A DNA stretch of 64,000 nt, from assembly GCA_944372505.1 (NCBI GenBank), contig CALVZK010000004.1, positions 1 to 64,000 on the forward strand. Direction: 5' to 3'. A program made the translations under genes and the position numbers. Under the pieces are notes generated by a model. It did no database searches and was not told the origin of the DNA. It saw only the letters and a list, made by a program, of their open reading frames with translations. Every line of letters begins with the position of its first letter. Positions within the stretch are counted from its first letter, which is position 1. This document shows, piece by piece, positions 25,593 to 35,330 of this stretch. The stretch is from an uncultured Clostridia bacterium (GTDB lineage Bacteria > Bacillota > Clostridia > Christensenellales > UBA1242).

Positions 25593-26288
25593 TTATAAAA
25601 TTTGGACTAACTTATTAGAAACAATATCACATGATGTAAGATAATAATAAGTATTCTCTTTAAGAAAATTTAAATCTATTTTTTTTACTCCATGTAAATG
25701 CCCATAAACAACTGCATCAACATTATATTTTTGAAATAAAGAACTTATTTCATTATCTTGTCTTAAAAAATTAATCGGAGGAAAATGCATCAAGCAAATT
25801 AATTTATCTCCAGTTTCTCTTATCTTATTTGCCGAAGATAAAGTTAAGTCTAGCCTTATAATTTCCCTTTTATAAATTTTCAAATCCTCATCGGACAAAA
25901 TAATGTTTTTATCTGGAACTGTCCAGCCTCTCGTGCCACAAAAAACAATATTATTAAATTTAACAGAATCGTTTTGTATTGCAAAAAAATTTTTAGGTAA
26001 AATATTTCTCACAGCAGAGATAGATTTCCACCAATAGTCGTGATTACCACGAATTAGTATTTTTTTCCCAGGCAAATTTTCTAATAATTTAAAATCTTCT
26101 TTCACCTGTTCAATATTCATTGCCCATGATAAATCACCGCACAAAAGTACAACATCTTCTTCACTAACTTTTTGCTTCCAATCCTCAAATATCTTATCTA
26201 AATAACCTTGCCAAACAGGACCAAAAATATCCATAGGTTTCGGATTATTAACCGAAAGATGTAAATCGCTGATTGCAAAAACTTTCAT
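25593..26288 (-). CDS. Metallophosphoesterase (calcineurin-like)
   Basis: A 231-residue protein with the full set of metal ligands: ISDLHLS (near 6), LCGDLSWAM (near 49), IRGNHDYWW (near 77), LMHFPP (near 166) and VYGHLHG (near 195). Bacterial proteins of this type hydrolyse phosphodiesters or phosphomonoesters; the natural substrate is unknown. Its ATG shares a base with the stop codon of yqeY (TAATG), so translation of the two is coupled. Confidence 0.88.
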   Translation of the reverse strand: MKVFAISDLHLSVNNPKPMDIFGPVWQGYLDKIFEDWKQKVSEEDVVLLCGDLSWAMNIEQVKEDFKLLENLPGKKILIRGNHDYWWKSISAVRNILPKNFFAIQNDSVKFNNIVFCGTRGWTVPDKNIILSDEDLKIYKREIIRLDLTLSSANKIRETGDKLICLMHFPPINFLRQDNEISSLFQKYNVDAVVYGHLHGVKKIDLNFLKENTYYYLTSCDIVSNKLVQIL

Positions 26289-26710
26289 TATAATTCCTTT
26301 AAAACTTCTTGAACTAGACGCATATCACATAGTCCATTATAATTTAATTTAAAATGTTTCATAACAAAAGGAACTGTTTTGTCTGGTAAAGATAAAATAA
26401 TATTTTTAATTTCTTCTTTGGTTAAAAGTTTCGGAAGGTATTTTTTTGCAATCTCTATTTGTTTTTCTATAACTTCCACTTGTTCCTTGTTAGATACCTT
26501 TAAATAGTTTTCTTTTTCTTCTTCAAGTTCTTTGATAGTTTTTTGAAGTATATTAAAGATATCTGCATCACAAACTTCTTCTCCTTTTTCTCTTTTCTTA
26601 ATATTCTCTAACATTATTTTATTTAGAAGTACGCTATAAAAACTACGTGCAACTGTATCTTTCTCTTTCATGGCTTCTATATTTGCTTTTTTTAAATCTT
26701 CATATAACAT
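26288..26710 (-). CDS. YqeY/GatB-like domain protein
   Basis: A 140-residue helical protein. MLYEDLKKANIEAMKEKDTVARSFYSVLLN and the central EEEKENYLKVSNKEQVEVIEKQIEIAKKYLPKLLT match the YqeY family, whose C-terminal domain is related to the tRNA-binding tail of GatB. The exact role is not known; a link to tRNA-dependent amidation is assumed from homology. The ATG follows AAGGAGAAATATT. It forms an operon with the metallophosphoesterase, sharing one base. Confidence 0.88.
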   Translation of the reverse strand: MLYEDLKKANIEAMKEKDTVARSFYSVLLNKIMLENIKKREKGEEVCDADIFNILQKTIKELEEEKENYLKVSNKEQVEVIEKQIEIAKKYLPKLLTKEEIKNIILSLPDKTVPFVMKHFKLNYNGLCDMRLVQEVLKEL

Positions 26711-26841
26711 AATATTTCTCCTTTGTTACTAATTATATTTAATTTTTAAAATATTTCAAAATAAAAAAACGAATAAAACTTTTGTAAACAAGAAAATAAA
26801 CAAGAAAAATAAATAATTAATTTATAAATTAAAATTTTCTC

Positions 26842-26870
26842 TTGACAAAAACAATAGTTTTCATTATACT
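26842..26870 (+). promoter_or_regulatory. tRNA-Met promoter
   Basis: TTGACA (26842-26847), 17-nt spacer, TATACT (26865-26870), placed 11 bp before the tRNA 5' end. Confidence 0.85.
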
Positions 26871-26881
26871 TTAAATCACAT

Positions 26882-26958
26882 GGCAGCATAGCTCAGGTGG
26901 CTAGAGCGCAAGATTCATACTCTTGAGGTCACTGGTTCGATCCCAGTTGCTGCTACCA
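26882..26958 (+). tRNA. tRNA-Met (CAU), elongator type
   Basis: A 77-nt cloverleaf with encoded CCA. The acceptor GGCAGCA pairs with TGCTGCT (the first pair is G-T); D-loop AGCTCAGGTGGCTAGAGCG, anticodon CAT in GATTCATACTC and T-arm GGTTCGATCCC are standard. The G1-T72 pair and overall pattern match the elongator tRNA-Met of Bacillus and not the initiator, which has an unpaired position 1-72. A tRNA-Ile2(CAU) identity is less likely but could be checked by scoring. Confidence 0.93.
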
Positions 26959-26961
26959 AAA

Positions 26962-26992
26962 AAGCAAATGTGATTTAATCATTTGCTTTTTT
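26962..26992 (+). terminator. Terminator after tRNA-Met
   Basis: AAGCAAATG (26962-26970) pairs with CATTTGCTT (26980-26988) around a 9-nt loop, followed by T residues. Confidence 0.85.
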
Positions 26993-27056
26993 TATTTAAA
27001 TATAATTTGTTTAATAAAAACTTTTACAAAAATAGGAGTTAAATTGCTAACTACTT

Positions 27057-27803
27057 TTACCTCAAATTGTTTTTTTGTGCCAAGTTTTTTAAAAAATCTA
27101 TTAATTTTCTTTCTAAAATCTTACATTTTTTTTCATCCATTTCTGGAATTCCGTCTAGCCTATATTTTATATTTAAATCTTTATATTTATAAACACCAAA
27201 AGTTTTATAAGGCAATAATTCAACTTTTTCAACATTTTTAATTTGAGAAACATAAAGTGCTAACTTTTTAATGTTATCTTCATTATCATTCATTCCCGGT
27301 ACAATAACTTGCCTTATCCAAAGAGTCGAATTATTCTCTTGACAAGCAGCTAAAAATTTATTAAACGCATCAATTTTTTGTCCAGTCAATGCCTTGTATT
27401 CTTTTTCATCAACAGCTTTAATATCTAATATGACAAGATCTGTATATTTTAAAATTTCGTTATAATCTCCAAACCCTACCCCAGATGTATCTAATGCTGT
27501 ATTTATTCCTTCCTTTTTGCATAACTTTAAACATTCTAACAAAAATTGTGGTTGGAGTAATGGTTCTCCACCTGAAAATGTTACTCCGCCATCTTCTCCA
27601 AAATAATTTTTGTATCTTTTTATTTTTCTAATTAATTTTGATGGCGTAATTTCTATGCACTTTTTATTTATATCCCAAGTTTCTGGATTATGACAATATT
27701 TACACCTTAAAAAACAACCTTGTAAAAAAACCACATACCTTATACCAGGCCCATCTACAAGCCCCATTGATTCAATACTACTAATATTCCCAAGCGTTTC
27801 CAT
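27057..27803 (-). CDS. pflA: Pyruvate formate-lyase activating enzyme
   Basis: A 248-residue radical SAM activase that installs the glycyl radical on PflB. The start reads GNISSIESMGLVDGPGIRYVVF, then CFLRCKYCHNPETWD holds the CxxxCxxC cluster (near residue 31), and GGVTFSGGEPLLQP is the SAM-binding region. IRQVIVPGMND near 160 is also typical. It lies 24 bp after pflB on the same strand with its own AAGGAT ribosome binding site, the normal pflB-pflA arrangement. Confidence 0.96.
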   Translation of the reverse strand: METLGNISSIESMGLVDGPGIRYVVFLQGCFLRCKYCHNPETWDINKKCIEITPSKLIRKIKRYKNYFGEDGGVTFSGGEPLLQPQFLLECLKLCKKEGINTALDTSGVGFGDYNEILKYTDLVILDIKAVDEKEYKALTGQKIDAFNKFLAACQENNSTLWIRQVIVPGMNDNEDNIKKLALYVSQIKNVEKVELLPYKTFGVYKYKDLNIKYRLDGIPEMDEKKCKILERKLIDFLKNLAQKNNLR

Positions 27804-27827
27804 TTTTTATCCTTTAGCAACCATTAA

Positions 27828-30095
27828 TCATTTTATTTTTTCGTGGAAGGTTCTTGCAATAACCTCTTCTTGATGTGCCCTAGAAAGTCTATTGAAGTTA
27901 ACGGCATACCCAGAAACTCTAATAGTTAAAGTTGGGTATTTATTAGGATGATTCATCGCATCAATTAATTTTTCTCTATCAAGAACATTAACATTAATAT
28001 GTTGTGCTCCTTGTTTAAAATATCCATCAAGAATACCGACGAGATTTTTTATTCTACTCTTTTCATCGTGTCCTAATGCGTTTGGTATAATCGAAAAAGT
28101 ATTTGAAATACCATCTTGGCAACAATTACAATAAGGAATTTTTGCAACAGAATTTAAAGAGGCTAATGCTCCAGAACAATCTCTTCCATGCATAGGATTA
28201 GCTCCGGGAGCAAATGGTTCACCACCCTTTCTTCCATCTGGAGTATTTCCAGTTTTTTTACCATACATTACATTTGATGTAATTGTCAAAGCACTTAAAG
28301 TATGTATGGCGCCTCTATATAACTTATATTTTTTTAAAGCATTAATAAAATATTGAACTATTTCTACAGCAATACTGTCTACTCTGTCATCATCATTACC
28401 ATATTTAGGAAAATCCCCTGTGATTTCAAAGTCTATAGCTACTCCTTCTTCATTTCTAATTGGCTTAACTTTAGCATATTTAATTGCAGAAAGTGAATCA
28501 CACGCAACAGATAATCCCGCCACCCCAAACGACATAAGTCTTTCAACATGTGTATCATGTAAAGCCATCTGTCCTGCTTCATAGGCATATTTATCATGCA
28601 TATAATGAATAATATTTACAGCATCAACATAAATTTTTGCTATTTTATCAAGTGTAGCAAAATAAGATTTTTTTACTTTCGAATAATTTAATACATCTCC
28701 CTCTATTTTTTCTATACCTTCAACAATTACCTTTCCACTTTTTTCATCTTTTCCTTCATTTATAGAATAAAGAAGGCTTTTTGCAAGATTACATCTTGCA
28801 CCGAAAAATTGCATTTGTTTTCCAATTTTCATAGCAGAAACACAACAAGCAATTGCATAATCATGTCCATAAATTGGCTTCATTTGGTCATCACTTTCAT
28901 ATTGTATTGAATCAGTCAAAATAGAAATCTTTGCACAATATTTCTTAAAATTCAAAGGTAAAGAATTTGACCAAAGCACAGTTAGATTAGGTTCTGGCGA
29001 AGGATCAAGATTAATAAGCGTATTTAAAAATCTGAAAGAGTTTTTAGTAACTAAGCTTCTTTTATCATCAAGCATACCGCCAATACTTTCAGTTACCCAA
29101 GTAGGATCACCTGCAAAAATCTCGTCATATTCTGGAGTTCTTAAATGACGAACAAGTCTTAATTTAATGATAAATTGATCCACAAGTTCTTGGGCAAGTT
29201 CTTCGTTTAAAATTCCATTAGCAATATCTCTTTCTATGTAAATATCTAAAAAAGTAGAGGTTCTTCCAAGGCTCATCGCAGCCCCATTGTTTTCTTTCAC
29301 GGAAGCAAGATAAGCAAAATAAAGCCATTGAAACGCTTCCTTTGCATTTTGCGCTGGTTTTGATATATCAAACCCATAATTTAAAGCCATATTCTTAATT
29401 TGCTGTAAGGCGCGAATTTGTTCATTTATTTCTTCTCTTAACCTTATTTTTTCGTCACAATCAATATTAGTCATTTCAGAGGTATTTAAATCTTGTTGTT
29501 TTTGATTTATAAGAAAATCAACACCATAAAGAGCAACTCTTCTATAATCTCCAATAATTCTTCCTCTACCATAAGCATCTGGAAGCCCTGTAATTAAACC
29601 CGCACTTCGTGCTTTTCTGATACTAGGCGTATATGCATCGAACACTCCATCATTATGTGTTTTTCTAATCATCTTGTCAAAGATTTCCTGATTTTTAGAA
29701 TTCATTTTTAAATGATAAGCGCCAAGAGCATTTTTTACCATTCTAATTCCACCAAATGGATTTATTATACGTTTTAAAGGAGCATCTGCCTGCAAACCAA
29801 AAATTACTTCGTTCTTCTTGTCAATATAACCATTAGGAAAATTGTTGATACCAGAAATTCTATTGAGATCAACAGATACTATTCCTTTTTTTCTTTCTAA
29901 CGCCAAGAGTTTTTCACATTTTGCCCAAACTTTTCTTGTTTTTTTAGAACTGCCAACAAGAAAAGATTCGTCTCCTCTATATTCCTTATAATTGTTGTCA
30001 ATAAAATCAGAAACGTCTATTATTTCTTTCCAATTGTTACCTTTAAATCCTTTCCAAGCCGAAACTTCTTCTTTAAAAAATGAATTTTGTATCAT
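27828..30095 (-). CDS. pflB: Formate C-acetyltransferase (pyruvate formate-lyase)
   Basis: A 755-residue glycyl radical enzyme splitting pyruvate with CoA into acetyl-CoA and formate in anaerobic metabolism. The catalytic pair Cys417-Cys418 is in [11 protein letters not shown], and the radical Gly729 is in RVSGYAVNF near the C-terminus. [22 protein letters not shown] is typical of PFL proper and distinguishes it from diol dehydratase-type relatives. The ATG follows an AGAGGTG site. The oxygen-sensitive radical implies an anaerobic or facultative host; rubrerythrin elsewhere in the window fits this. Confidence 0.97.
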   Translation of the reverse strand: MIQNSFFKEEVSAWKGFKGNNWKEIIDVSDFIDNNYKEYRGDESFLVGSSKKTRKVWAKCEKLLALERKKGIVSVDLNRISGINNFPNGYIDKKNEVIFGLQADAPLKRIINPFGGIRMVKNALGAYHLKMNSKNQEIFDKMIRKTHNDGVFDAYTPSIRKARSAGLITGLPDAYGRGRIIGDYRRVALYGVDFLINQKQQDLNTSEMTNIDCDEKIRLREEINEQIRALQQIKNMALNYGFDISKPAQNAKEAFQWLYFAYLASVKENNGAAMSLGRTSTFLDIYIERDIANGILNEELAQELVDQFIIKLRLVRHLRTPEYDEIFAGDPTWVTESIGGMLDDKRSLVTKNSFRFLNTLINLDPSPEPNLTVLWSNSLPLNFKKYCAKISILTDSIQYESDDQMKPIYGHDYAIACCVSAMKIGKQMQFFGARCNLAKSLLYSINEGKDEKSGKVIVEGIEKIEGDVLNYSKVKKSYFATLDKIAKIYVDAVNIIHYMHDKYAYEAGQMALHDTHVERLMSFGVAGLSVACDSLSAIKYAKVKPIRNEEGVAIDFEITGDFPKYGNDDDRVDSIAVEIVQYFINALKKYKLYRGAIHTLSALTITSNVMYGKKTGNTPDGRKGGEPFAPGANPMHGRDCSGALASLNSVAKIPYCNCCQDGISNTFSIIPNALGHDEKSRIKNLVGILDGYFKQGAQHINVNVLDREKLIDAMNHPNKYPTLTIRVSGYAVNFNRLSRAHQEEVIARTFHEKIK

Positions 30096-30206
30096 TTGTT
30101 CACCTCTTTTGAAAATTATAACACAATGACAAACCCTTATACAAACAAAATATAATCATTAGTAATATATTTTGTTTTAATTAAATAAATTGTATAAAAC
30201 ATTTTG

Positions 30207-30821
30207 TCAGTTAAGATGTTTTAAAATTTCATTTGAAGATTTTGTCCCCGCTAAAGAAGAATTTTTATTTTCGCTTTCATCATCTGTTTCAGTTAAATCT
30301 ATTTCTCCTTTTATTGTTATTTGTTCTTGTTCTTGAAAATCTAGTTCTACTTCAATTTTATTTTCTATAGTCTGAATACATTCAATCAAAAAATCATAAA
30401 CATCATCAAGTGTTCCTTTAAGATTTAAATAATAACATCTACCTTCGAAAATTTCATCGTTACCCCTAATCAAATTTATTCCATGACAATCTTTAGTTAT
30501 ATTAATTAAAATAGAGTCAAAAGGCATTTCACTTTTAACAATCGTTTTATTATAAATAAACTTAATCCAAAGTCCTTCCTTCATATTTTGCATTGTCAAA
30601 TCATGTAAACTTACACCAAATGCAGGCATTTGTTGTGCGCCTTCTAAAGCATTGCAAAATAACTCCTCAAATTTTTCTTGTTGATCACTAGAAATTTCGA
30701 TTTGTTGTCCATTATAATAAAATTCAATCATATTAACCTCGTCAAATAAGTCTAACACATTTGACGAAAATGAACATAACAAAATTGGTATTATCATAAA
30801 AAAACATAAAAATCTATTCAT
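30207..30821 (-). CDS. Secreted hypothetical protein (204 aa)
   Basis: The ATG follows AAGGAG. Residues 1-20 (MNRFLCFFMIIPILLCSFSS) are a signal peptide, with no lipobox Cys positioned for lipidation after it. The mature part is acidic, with two Cys-containing stretches (KDCHGINL, EGRCYYL) and a Ser/Glu-rich tail (DDESENKNSSLAG). No family recognised. It is a lone gene upstream of pflB on the same strand, separated by 110 bp. Confidence 0.6.
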   Translation of the reverse strand: MNRFLCFFMIIPILLCSFSSNVLDLFDEVNMIEFYYNGQQIEISSDQQEKFEELFCNALEGAQQMPAFGVSLHDLTMQNMKEGLWIKFIYNKTIVKSEMPFDSILINITKDCHGINLIRGNDEIFEGRCYYLNLKGTLDDVYDFLIECIQTIENKIEVELDFQEQEQITIKGEIDLTETDDESENKNSSLAGTKSSNEILKHLN

Positions 30822-30975
30822 AAAAAACTCCTTGATTTAGTTTGTAAAAATGAATAATTTTTTATACCAATTATTGTTAACTTTCCCTTTTGAAACTTAA
30901 ACTCAAAATTGCTTTATGTCAATGTATATTGACGAAAACTATTTTTATTATAAAATATATATAAGGAGAAACAAG

Positions 30976-31561
30976 ATGTATACTTTTTTATCTTTACGCA
31001 CAATTAATAAAGAAAATATAAATATCAAATGTTCTATAGATAAAAAAATCGTATATTTTTTTTATCGAAAAGTATTAAAGTTATAAGACTAATTTTTCTA
31101 AACAAAAAAATATAAAACTCTTTATCTCTTGAATTTTCAAAAATACAAAATCTTTCAAATTTAAAAATTATCGGAAATAATTTTTGCGGTTTTGCTGCAG
31201 AAATTGAGGATATGTCTTCTTTAGAAACAATACTTGGTGACGCTGATTTTTTTCTTACAAAAATAGATTCTTTACCAAATTTAAGATATGTAAAAGGAAC
31301 TTTTTGTCCGTGTGATTTAAAAATTCTTCCAAAATTAGAAATCCTCGGCTCTGATGCCATTTTGAAAATACTTTAATAGAAAAAATTCCTAATTTAAAAA
31401 TAATAAAAGGCAATGCTTATTTTTATAAATCGCAAACATTTCTATTAAAAAGATTAATAGTGCAAGGTTGTAATATACAAGGTGATATTTTTGTAGAGAA
31501 TAAAAAGATTGATAAAGAAAAATTATCTAAATGCAATTTCGAAGAGGAAATAACAAAATAA
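30976..31561 (+). pseudogene. Decayed leucine-rich-repeat-like gene with frameshifts
   Basis: A good start remains: AAGGAG then ATG at 30976, giving 36 codons before a stop. From about 31110 a second frame reads repeats such as LSNLKIIGNNF, MSSLETILGDADFF, LPNLRYVKGTF and LPKLEILGSDA. From 31358 a third frame continues with IPNLKIIKGNAYF up to the stop at 31561. The three frames together give roughly 20-residue leucine-rich units, so this was one LRR-like protein now broken by at least two frameshifts. Gene decay is the likely reading; sequencing errors in an AT-rich draft are the alternative. The minus-strand frame across it is not coding. Confidence 0.6.
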
Positions 31562-31595
31562 ATAATATAAAAAATTCATCGTTTTGATGAATTTT

Positions 31596-33014
31596 TTAAT
31601 TTTCTTTTTCAAATTGATTCCCTTTTTTTGATTGTTTATCCATTTTTTTGTACTCTTTAATCTTTTTACCACCAAGTTGCTCATATGCATTTTTGACAAA
31701 ACAATTTTCTGCCTTTCTTTTAAAATCTAAAATCGAATAAACGCTAGATTTTAAAATGTCTTCCTCGCTTTTTATTGTTGCAAATTCTTTACTTTCATCT
31801 TCTAAAGCATCAAAATAAATTTTTGTCAGTGCCTTTTTATAAGAAGTTATATCAATTGGTTCACTTATTTTCCCATATTTTGATATTACTTGAGGTTCTT
31901 TTTTAATCGCTTGATAAATTTTACTTAATCTAAATAAAGTTTTACTCTTACTATAAATATTTTTACTTTTTAAAAATGATTGAACATCAATGAAAATACT
32001 TTGAAATCTATCAGGTCGAAATTCTTGTATGTAAAAATTTTTTCTAAGATGTTTCATATCATTTATTGGTACAAGACAATAAGAATAGCCTAAACCATCT
32101 TCGCTATGATCTAATTTTGAATCGTGTGAAGCATCTTCTATATAAAAACCATCTATATTATAGAGTTTGTCTTTTAAATATATTAAATTTTGACAATGAG
32201 CTCCCCCTTCATTTTTAAATTTTTTTCTTATTTCACACGGCATTATATCGCACTTTAAATTTTGATCATCAAACTTATCAACCAAAGCCTTTATCATTGA
32301 AGCAAATCCTGCACAATTAATTTCTTCATTATTAAAGGCTCCAACAATTACTCTTTCGCTTTCCATGCCTCCTTCCTTATATTTAAATCTTTCAGTAACG
32401 AATTTATGAAAAAAAAGAAATGCTTCAAAAGGAGAATAATTGTTTTGTTTAACATAATCAACTACTTTATTTAATTTTTCGTCCGCTAATTTTACTTGTC
32501 TAAAAGTCCAATAATATTTCAAATCTTTTTCATGCTCATACGAAGAAAATTCATTAAAAATCAATTCCTCTTGTCCACTTTCAACTAACATATCATTTAG
32601 TCGAGTTAACCTCTTCATTTCCTCATTAGTGTAATAATAACTAACAGGCATGTCATTACTTAAACTTTTAATATCGTCATCTATACAAACAATAACCTTG
32701 TGTCCATTTTCTGATGTTACTTTTGCAACCTCATAAATAATATCAAACTTTGAAGAAATAATGTCTCTTTTGTTTAAAGCAAGATAAACATCAATTACTT
32801 GTGAAAGATCCTTTTCTCCTTTTTTCACATCTGAAATTTCTTGCAACCTAAATTTAAAAGTTGGACCATATGCTAGTGATGTAAGCATTCCTGAAAGACC
32901 ACTCATATGATTAAAAATATTATATTCATCTATATAACCATGAATAATTTTTTGTTTAATACTTTCATAGTCCAAAATTTCCACATCTTTAAAATTTTCA
33001 GCTCTAAAAATCAT
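31596..33014 (-). CDS. Transglutaminase-like domain protein (472 aa)
   Basis: The ATG at 33014 follows GGAGG, giving MIFRAENFKDVEIL; upstream in-frame codons are not used. The centre has the transglutaminase-like core: NNEEINCAGFASMIKALVDKF (Cys near residue 236), then GAHCQNLIYL (His) and YNIDGFYIEDAS (Asp), the three residues expected of the Cys-His-Asp fold. No signal peptide, so probably cytoplasmic. The C-terminal third is Lys-rich and helical. Function unknown; it could act on proteins or peptides. Confidence 0.7.
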   Translation of the reverse strand: MIFRAENFKDVEILDYESIKQKIIHGYIDEYNIFNHMSGLSGMLTSLAYGPTFKFRLQEISDVKKGEKDLSQVIDVYLALNKRDIISSKFDIIYEVAKVTSENGHKVIVCIDDDIKSLSNDMPVSYYYTNEEMKRLTRLNDMLVESGQEELIFNEFSSYEHEKDLKYYWTFRQVKLADEKLNKVVDYVKQNNYSPFEAFLFFHKFVTERFKYKEGGMESERVIVGAFNNEEINCAGFASMIKALVDKFDDQNLKCDIMPCEIRKKFKNEGGAHCQNLIYLKDKLYNIDGFYIEDASHDSKLDHSEDGLGYSYCLVPINDMKHLRKNFYIQEFRPDRFQSIFIDVQSFLKSKNIYSKSKTLFRLSKIYQAIKKEPQVISKYGKISEPIDITSYKKALTKIYFDALEDESKEFATIKSEEDILKSSVYSILDFKRKAENCFVKNAYEQLGGKKIKEYKKMDKQSKKGNQFEKEN

Positions 33015-33073
33015 AAAGTCCTCCAAGTGTAGAAAAATAATAACATAATTTATACTTAATTTCAATTTATGAT

Positions 33074-33862
33074 TTATATATTTTTGTATTTTTTGTTGAA
33101 TTTTTGTTGTTTGATCCATGTTCTCATAACTAATTTCTTTGGAAGAACATTAACTAATCTTACTTGACTTCTTGCTATAAACCCACAAATAGAAATTTCT
33201 TTACCTTTTTTTGAATCCTTAATCGCTTTTCTTACAACTTTTTTAGGATCATACATTACAATATATTTCGTAACAACTTCATTTTTTGTCAATGTATCTT
33301 TTGCTCTATCAAAGAAAGCCGTTTTAGTCCAAAATGGGCAAACTGTTGTAACTTTAATTTTTTTGTTCTTAAGTTCTTGATTTAAAGCACGGCTATAACT
33401 CAAAACAAAAGCTTTACTTGCACCATAAACAGCCATGTAAGGAACGGGTTGAAAACCGGCAACCGACGCAATTTGAATAATTTTCCCTCCCTCTCCAATA
33501 AAAGGCAAAACATATTCCGTCATCTGCATAAGCGCTTTACAATTTAAATCTATCATGTTAGCACTTTGTTTAATATCAATTTCATCATAGCGTCCAAACT
33601 TGCCAAATCCAGCACAATTGGCTAAAAATTTTACATTAGGTTTTTCTTTATTAAGAACAGAAATTAAGAAATCGAAACTTTCTTGATTTGTTAAATCCAA
33701 ATCAAAATATCTAAAATTTCCTTTTAAACTGCTTTTTATTTTTTCTAATTTATCTGCTCCTAATCCAATACCCCATATTTCATCAAACTGTCCATCAAGT
33801 TGTAAAACGAATTCTTTTCCCATACCAGAAGACGCGCCTGTGATAATTGCTATATTATTCAT
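33074..33862 (-). CDS. Short-chain dehydrogenase/reductase
   Basis: A 262-residue SDR enzyme. TGASSGMGKEF (residues 8-18) is the Rossmann nucleotide-binding motif, LANCAGFGKFG (near 83) is the NAG motif, IQIASVAG (near 131) holds the catalytic Ser, and YGASKAFVLSYS (near 145) is the YxxxK catalytic pair. SDRs of this size and style reduce ketones or 3-oxoacyl groups; the substrate is unknown. The ATG follows GGAG. It overlaps the upstream membrane-protein gene by 8 bp and probably shares its transcript. Confidence 0.9.
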   Translation of the reverse strand: MNNIAIITGASSGMGKEFVLQLDGQFDEIWGIGLGADKLEKIKSSLKGNFRYFDLDLTNQESFDFLISVLNKEKPNVKFLANCAGFGKFGRYDEIDIKQSANMIDLNCKALMQMTEYVLPFIGEGGKIIQIASVAGFQPVPYMAVYGASKAFVLSYSRALNQELKNKKIKVTTVCPFWTKTAFFDRAKDTLTKNEVVTKYIVMYDPKKVVRKAIKDSKKGKEISICGFIARSQVRLVNVLPKKLVMRTWIKQQKFNKKYKNI

Positions 33863-34280
33863 TAAAATCTCCTTTTTTATTTTTTAATTGTCTTGACTTT
33901 ATTTTTGTTATTTTTTTATTTAAATGGTCGACTTTCTTTAACTTTTTTTCTTTCTCTTTAATTTCTCTTTTTAATATTGCCTTCTGAAGTGAAGCTTGTC
34001 CTTTTGTAGTTAAAAGCATGTCTCCTATTCTAGTGATTACAGAGCCAGTGATAATTAGTAAAATAAACGGAATTGCAATAAACCAATAAATCATCGCAGT
34101 GTCTGTTTCAAATTTAAAAAATAATAAGAAAAAAGCAATAAAACAGCCAATAAATCCTAAAAGTCCTACTGTAAGAAAAGTCCCTCCAACAATTAAATAA
34201 ATTCTCTTTATTTTTCGAGCTTGTTCTAGCGAACACTTGGTTAAAATTTTATTATTAATTTTTTCAATATAATTTTCCAT
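33855..34280 (-). CDS. Two-helix membrane protein with Lys-rich tail
   Basis: The start is at 34280 (MENYIEKINNKILTKCS) after AGGAG; codons further upstream lack a ribosome binding site. Residues 28-55 and 63-88 form two membrane helices. The C-terminal 45 residues are strongly basic (KREIKEKEKKLKKVDHLNKK), probably cytoplasmic. No family recognised. It overlaps the SDR gene by 8 bp. Confidence 0.6.
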   Translation of the reverse strand: MENYIEKINNKILTKCSLEQARKIKRIYLIVGGTFLTVGLLGFIGCFIAFFLLFFKFETDTAMIYWFIAIPFILLIITGSVITRIGDMLLTTKGQASLQKAILKREIKEKEKKLKKVDHLNKKITKIKSRQLKNKKGDFNE

Positions 34281-34323
34281 CAAAACTCCTTTGCAAATTT
34301 TTAAATATTTAAATATTCTTTTC

Positions 34324-34904
34324 TTATTCAACAAACAAAGATATTATACATATTAACACATCAACAATATTTTTTAAATCTTTATTTTTATCAACAAGTC
34401 TTTTATTAATACAAAATTGAAGTTTAAAACATTTATCTTTTATTTGATTAATTGTTCTTGTTCTTTTTTGAGGATCAAAAATAGAATTTACAGAAAATCT
34501 TGTTATATTTATTGTTTAAAATATTTATTATCTGGTAAAATTTATACTTGTCATAATTTTCCGGTAACATCATTAAGATATCATCTCCCCGGTTTTCATT
34601 AATTATATGCAATATAGGAAGAATTTTCATCGTAATTAACATCATCATCACAATTTTTAGTTTTATAAATAATAGAATAACCAAAATATTTATTTAAAAG
34701 TTTAGCAATAACCCCAGTGAAAGACTCGGGCAATTTTATTTTTCCATTACGAGTTTGCGGTGCAGAATGTGGTGCACTAATTATAATATTTTTAATATAA
34801 CCTTCTTCATATTCAAAAGAGTTGTCTGTACCATTTTGAATATAGGTTAAAAGATTATTAATTTCTTTTCTTTTTATATTAACCTTTTCTAAATTTACTT
34901 TCAT
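34324..34904 (-). pseudogene. Decayed N-formylglutamate-amidohydrolase-like gene
   Basis: The first part starts at ATG 34904 (MKVNLEKVNIKRKEIN) and carries IIISAPHSAPQTRNGKIK and TKNCDDDVNYDENS, which resemble an N-formylglutamate amidohydrolase-type protein. The frame then stops at 34599, but a second frame continues with NENRGDDILMMLPENYDK, and a third runs from about 34507 to the stop at 34324 with NSIFDPQKRTRTINQI. Two frameshifts, and an overall span equal to only about 190 residues with the expected DLHG-type centre not seen, suggest a degraded gene. TATAAT sits 6 nt before the ATG. Family assignment is tentative. Confidence 0.5.
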
Positions 34905-34996
34905 AATTTTATTATAACACAAAAAAAATATTATCAAAACGATTTAAATAAAATAAGAAAACTTAAGAATATATAAAAACCCTAACAAAAAATTCC

Positions 34997-35025
34997 TTGA
35001 CAACTTAAAGATTAAAATATATAAT
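34997..35025 (+). promoter_or_regulatory. tRNA-Leu promoter
   Basis: TTGACA (34997-35002), 17-nt spacer, TATAAT (35020-35025), a perfect consensus promoter 15 bp before the tRNA. Confidence 0.88.
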
Positions 35026-35040
35026 TTAAAATACATAAAT

Positions 35041-35122
35041 GCGGATATGGCGGAATGGCAGACGCGCTGGATTTAGGTTCCAGTCCGAAAGGGTGCAGGT
35101 TCAACTCCTGTTATCCGCACCA
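35041..35122 (+). tRNA. tRNA-Leu (UAG)
   Basis: An 82-nt class II tRNA with encoded CCA. The acceptor GCGGATA pairs with TATCCGC; the anticodon TAG lies in GGATTTAGGTTCC; a short variable arm (AGTCCGAAAGGGT region) and T-arm CAGGTTCAACTCCTG follow. The identity Leu agrees with the variable arm. It has its own promoter and terminator. Confidence 0.95.
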
Positions 35123-35126
35123 AAAG

Positions 35127-35165
35127 GCTACAACTCTTAAATTTAAGGATTGTAGCAATTTTTTT
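35127..35165 (+). terminator. Terminator after tRNA-Leu
   Basis: GCTACAA (35127-35133) pairs with TTGTAGC (35150-35156), with a further self-complementary CTTAAATTTAAG inside, followed by a run of T. Confidence 0.85.
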
Positions 35166-35330
35166 AAGTTGTTATTATTTGTTAAAATATCATAAAAGTT
35201 AATTTGAAATTAATTTTATAAAATTTAAAATTAATTTTTTTTTGATTTTGTTTTTTAAAATTTATTTTGTTTTATTTATCATGTATGATAATATGTTTTA
35301 TAGAAAAAAATAAATTGTTTCGAGGTGATT

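Noticed and set aside
31034..31360. 108-codon open frame on the minus strand
   Set aside because: It lies opposite the decayed LRR-like gene, has no ribosome binding site and its protein has no recognisable features, whereas the plus strand encodes regular leucine-rich units.
33015..33119. 35-codon upstream extension of the transglutaminase-like gene
   Set aside because: GGAGG lies just before the ATG at 33014; the extension overlaps the end of the SDR gene and lacks a start signal.
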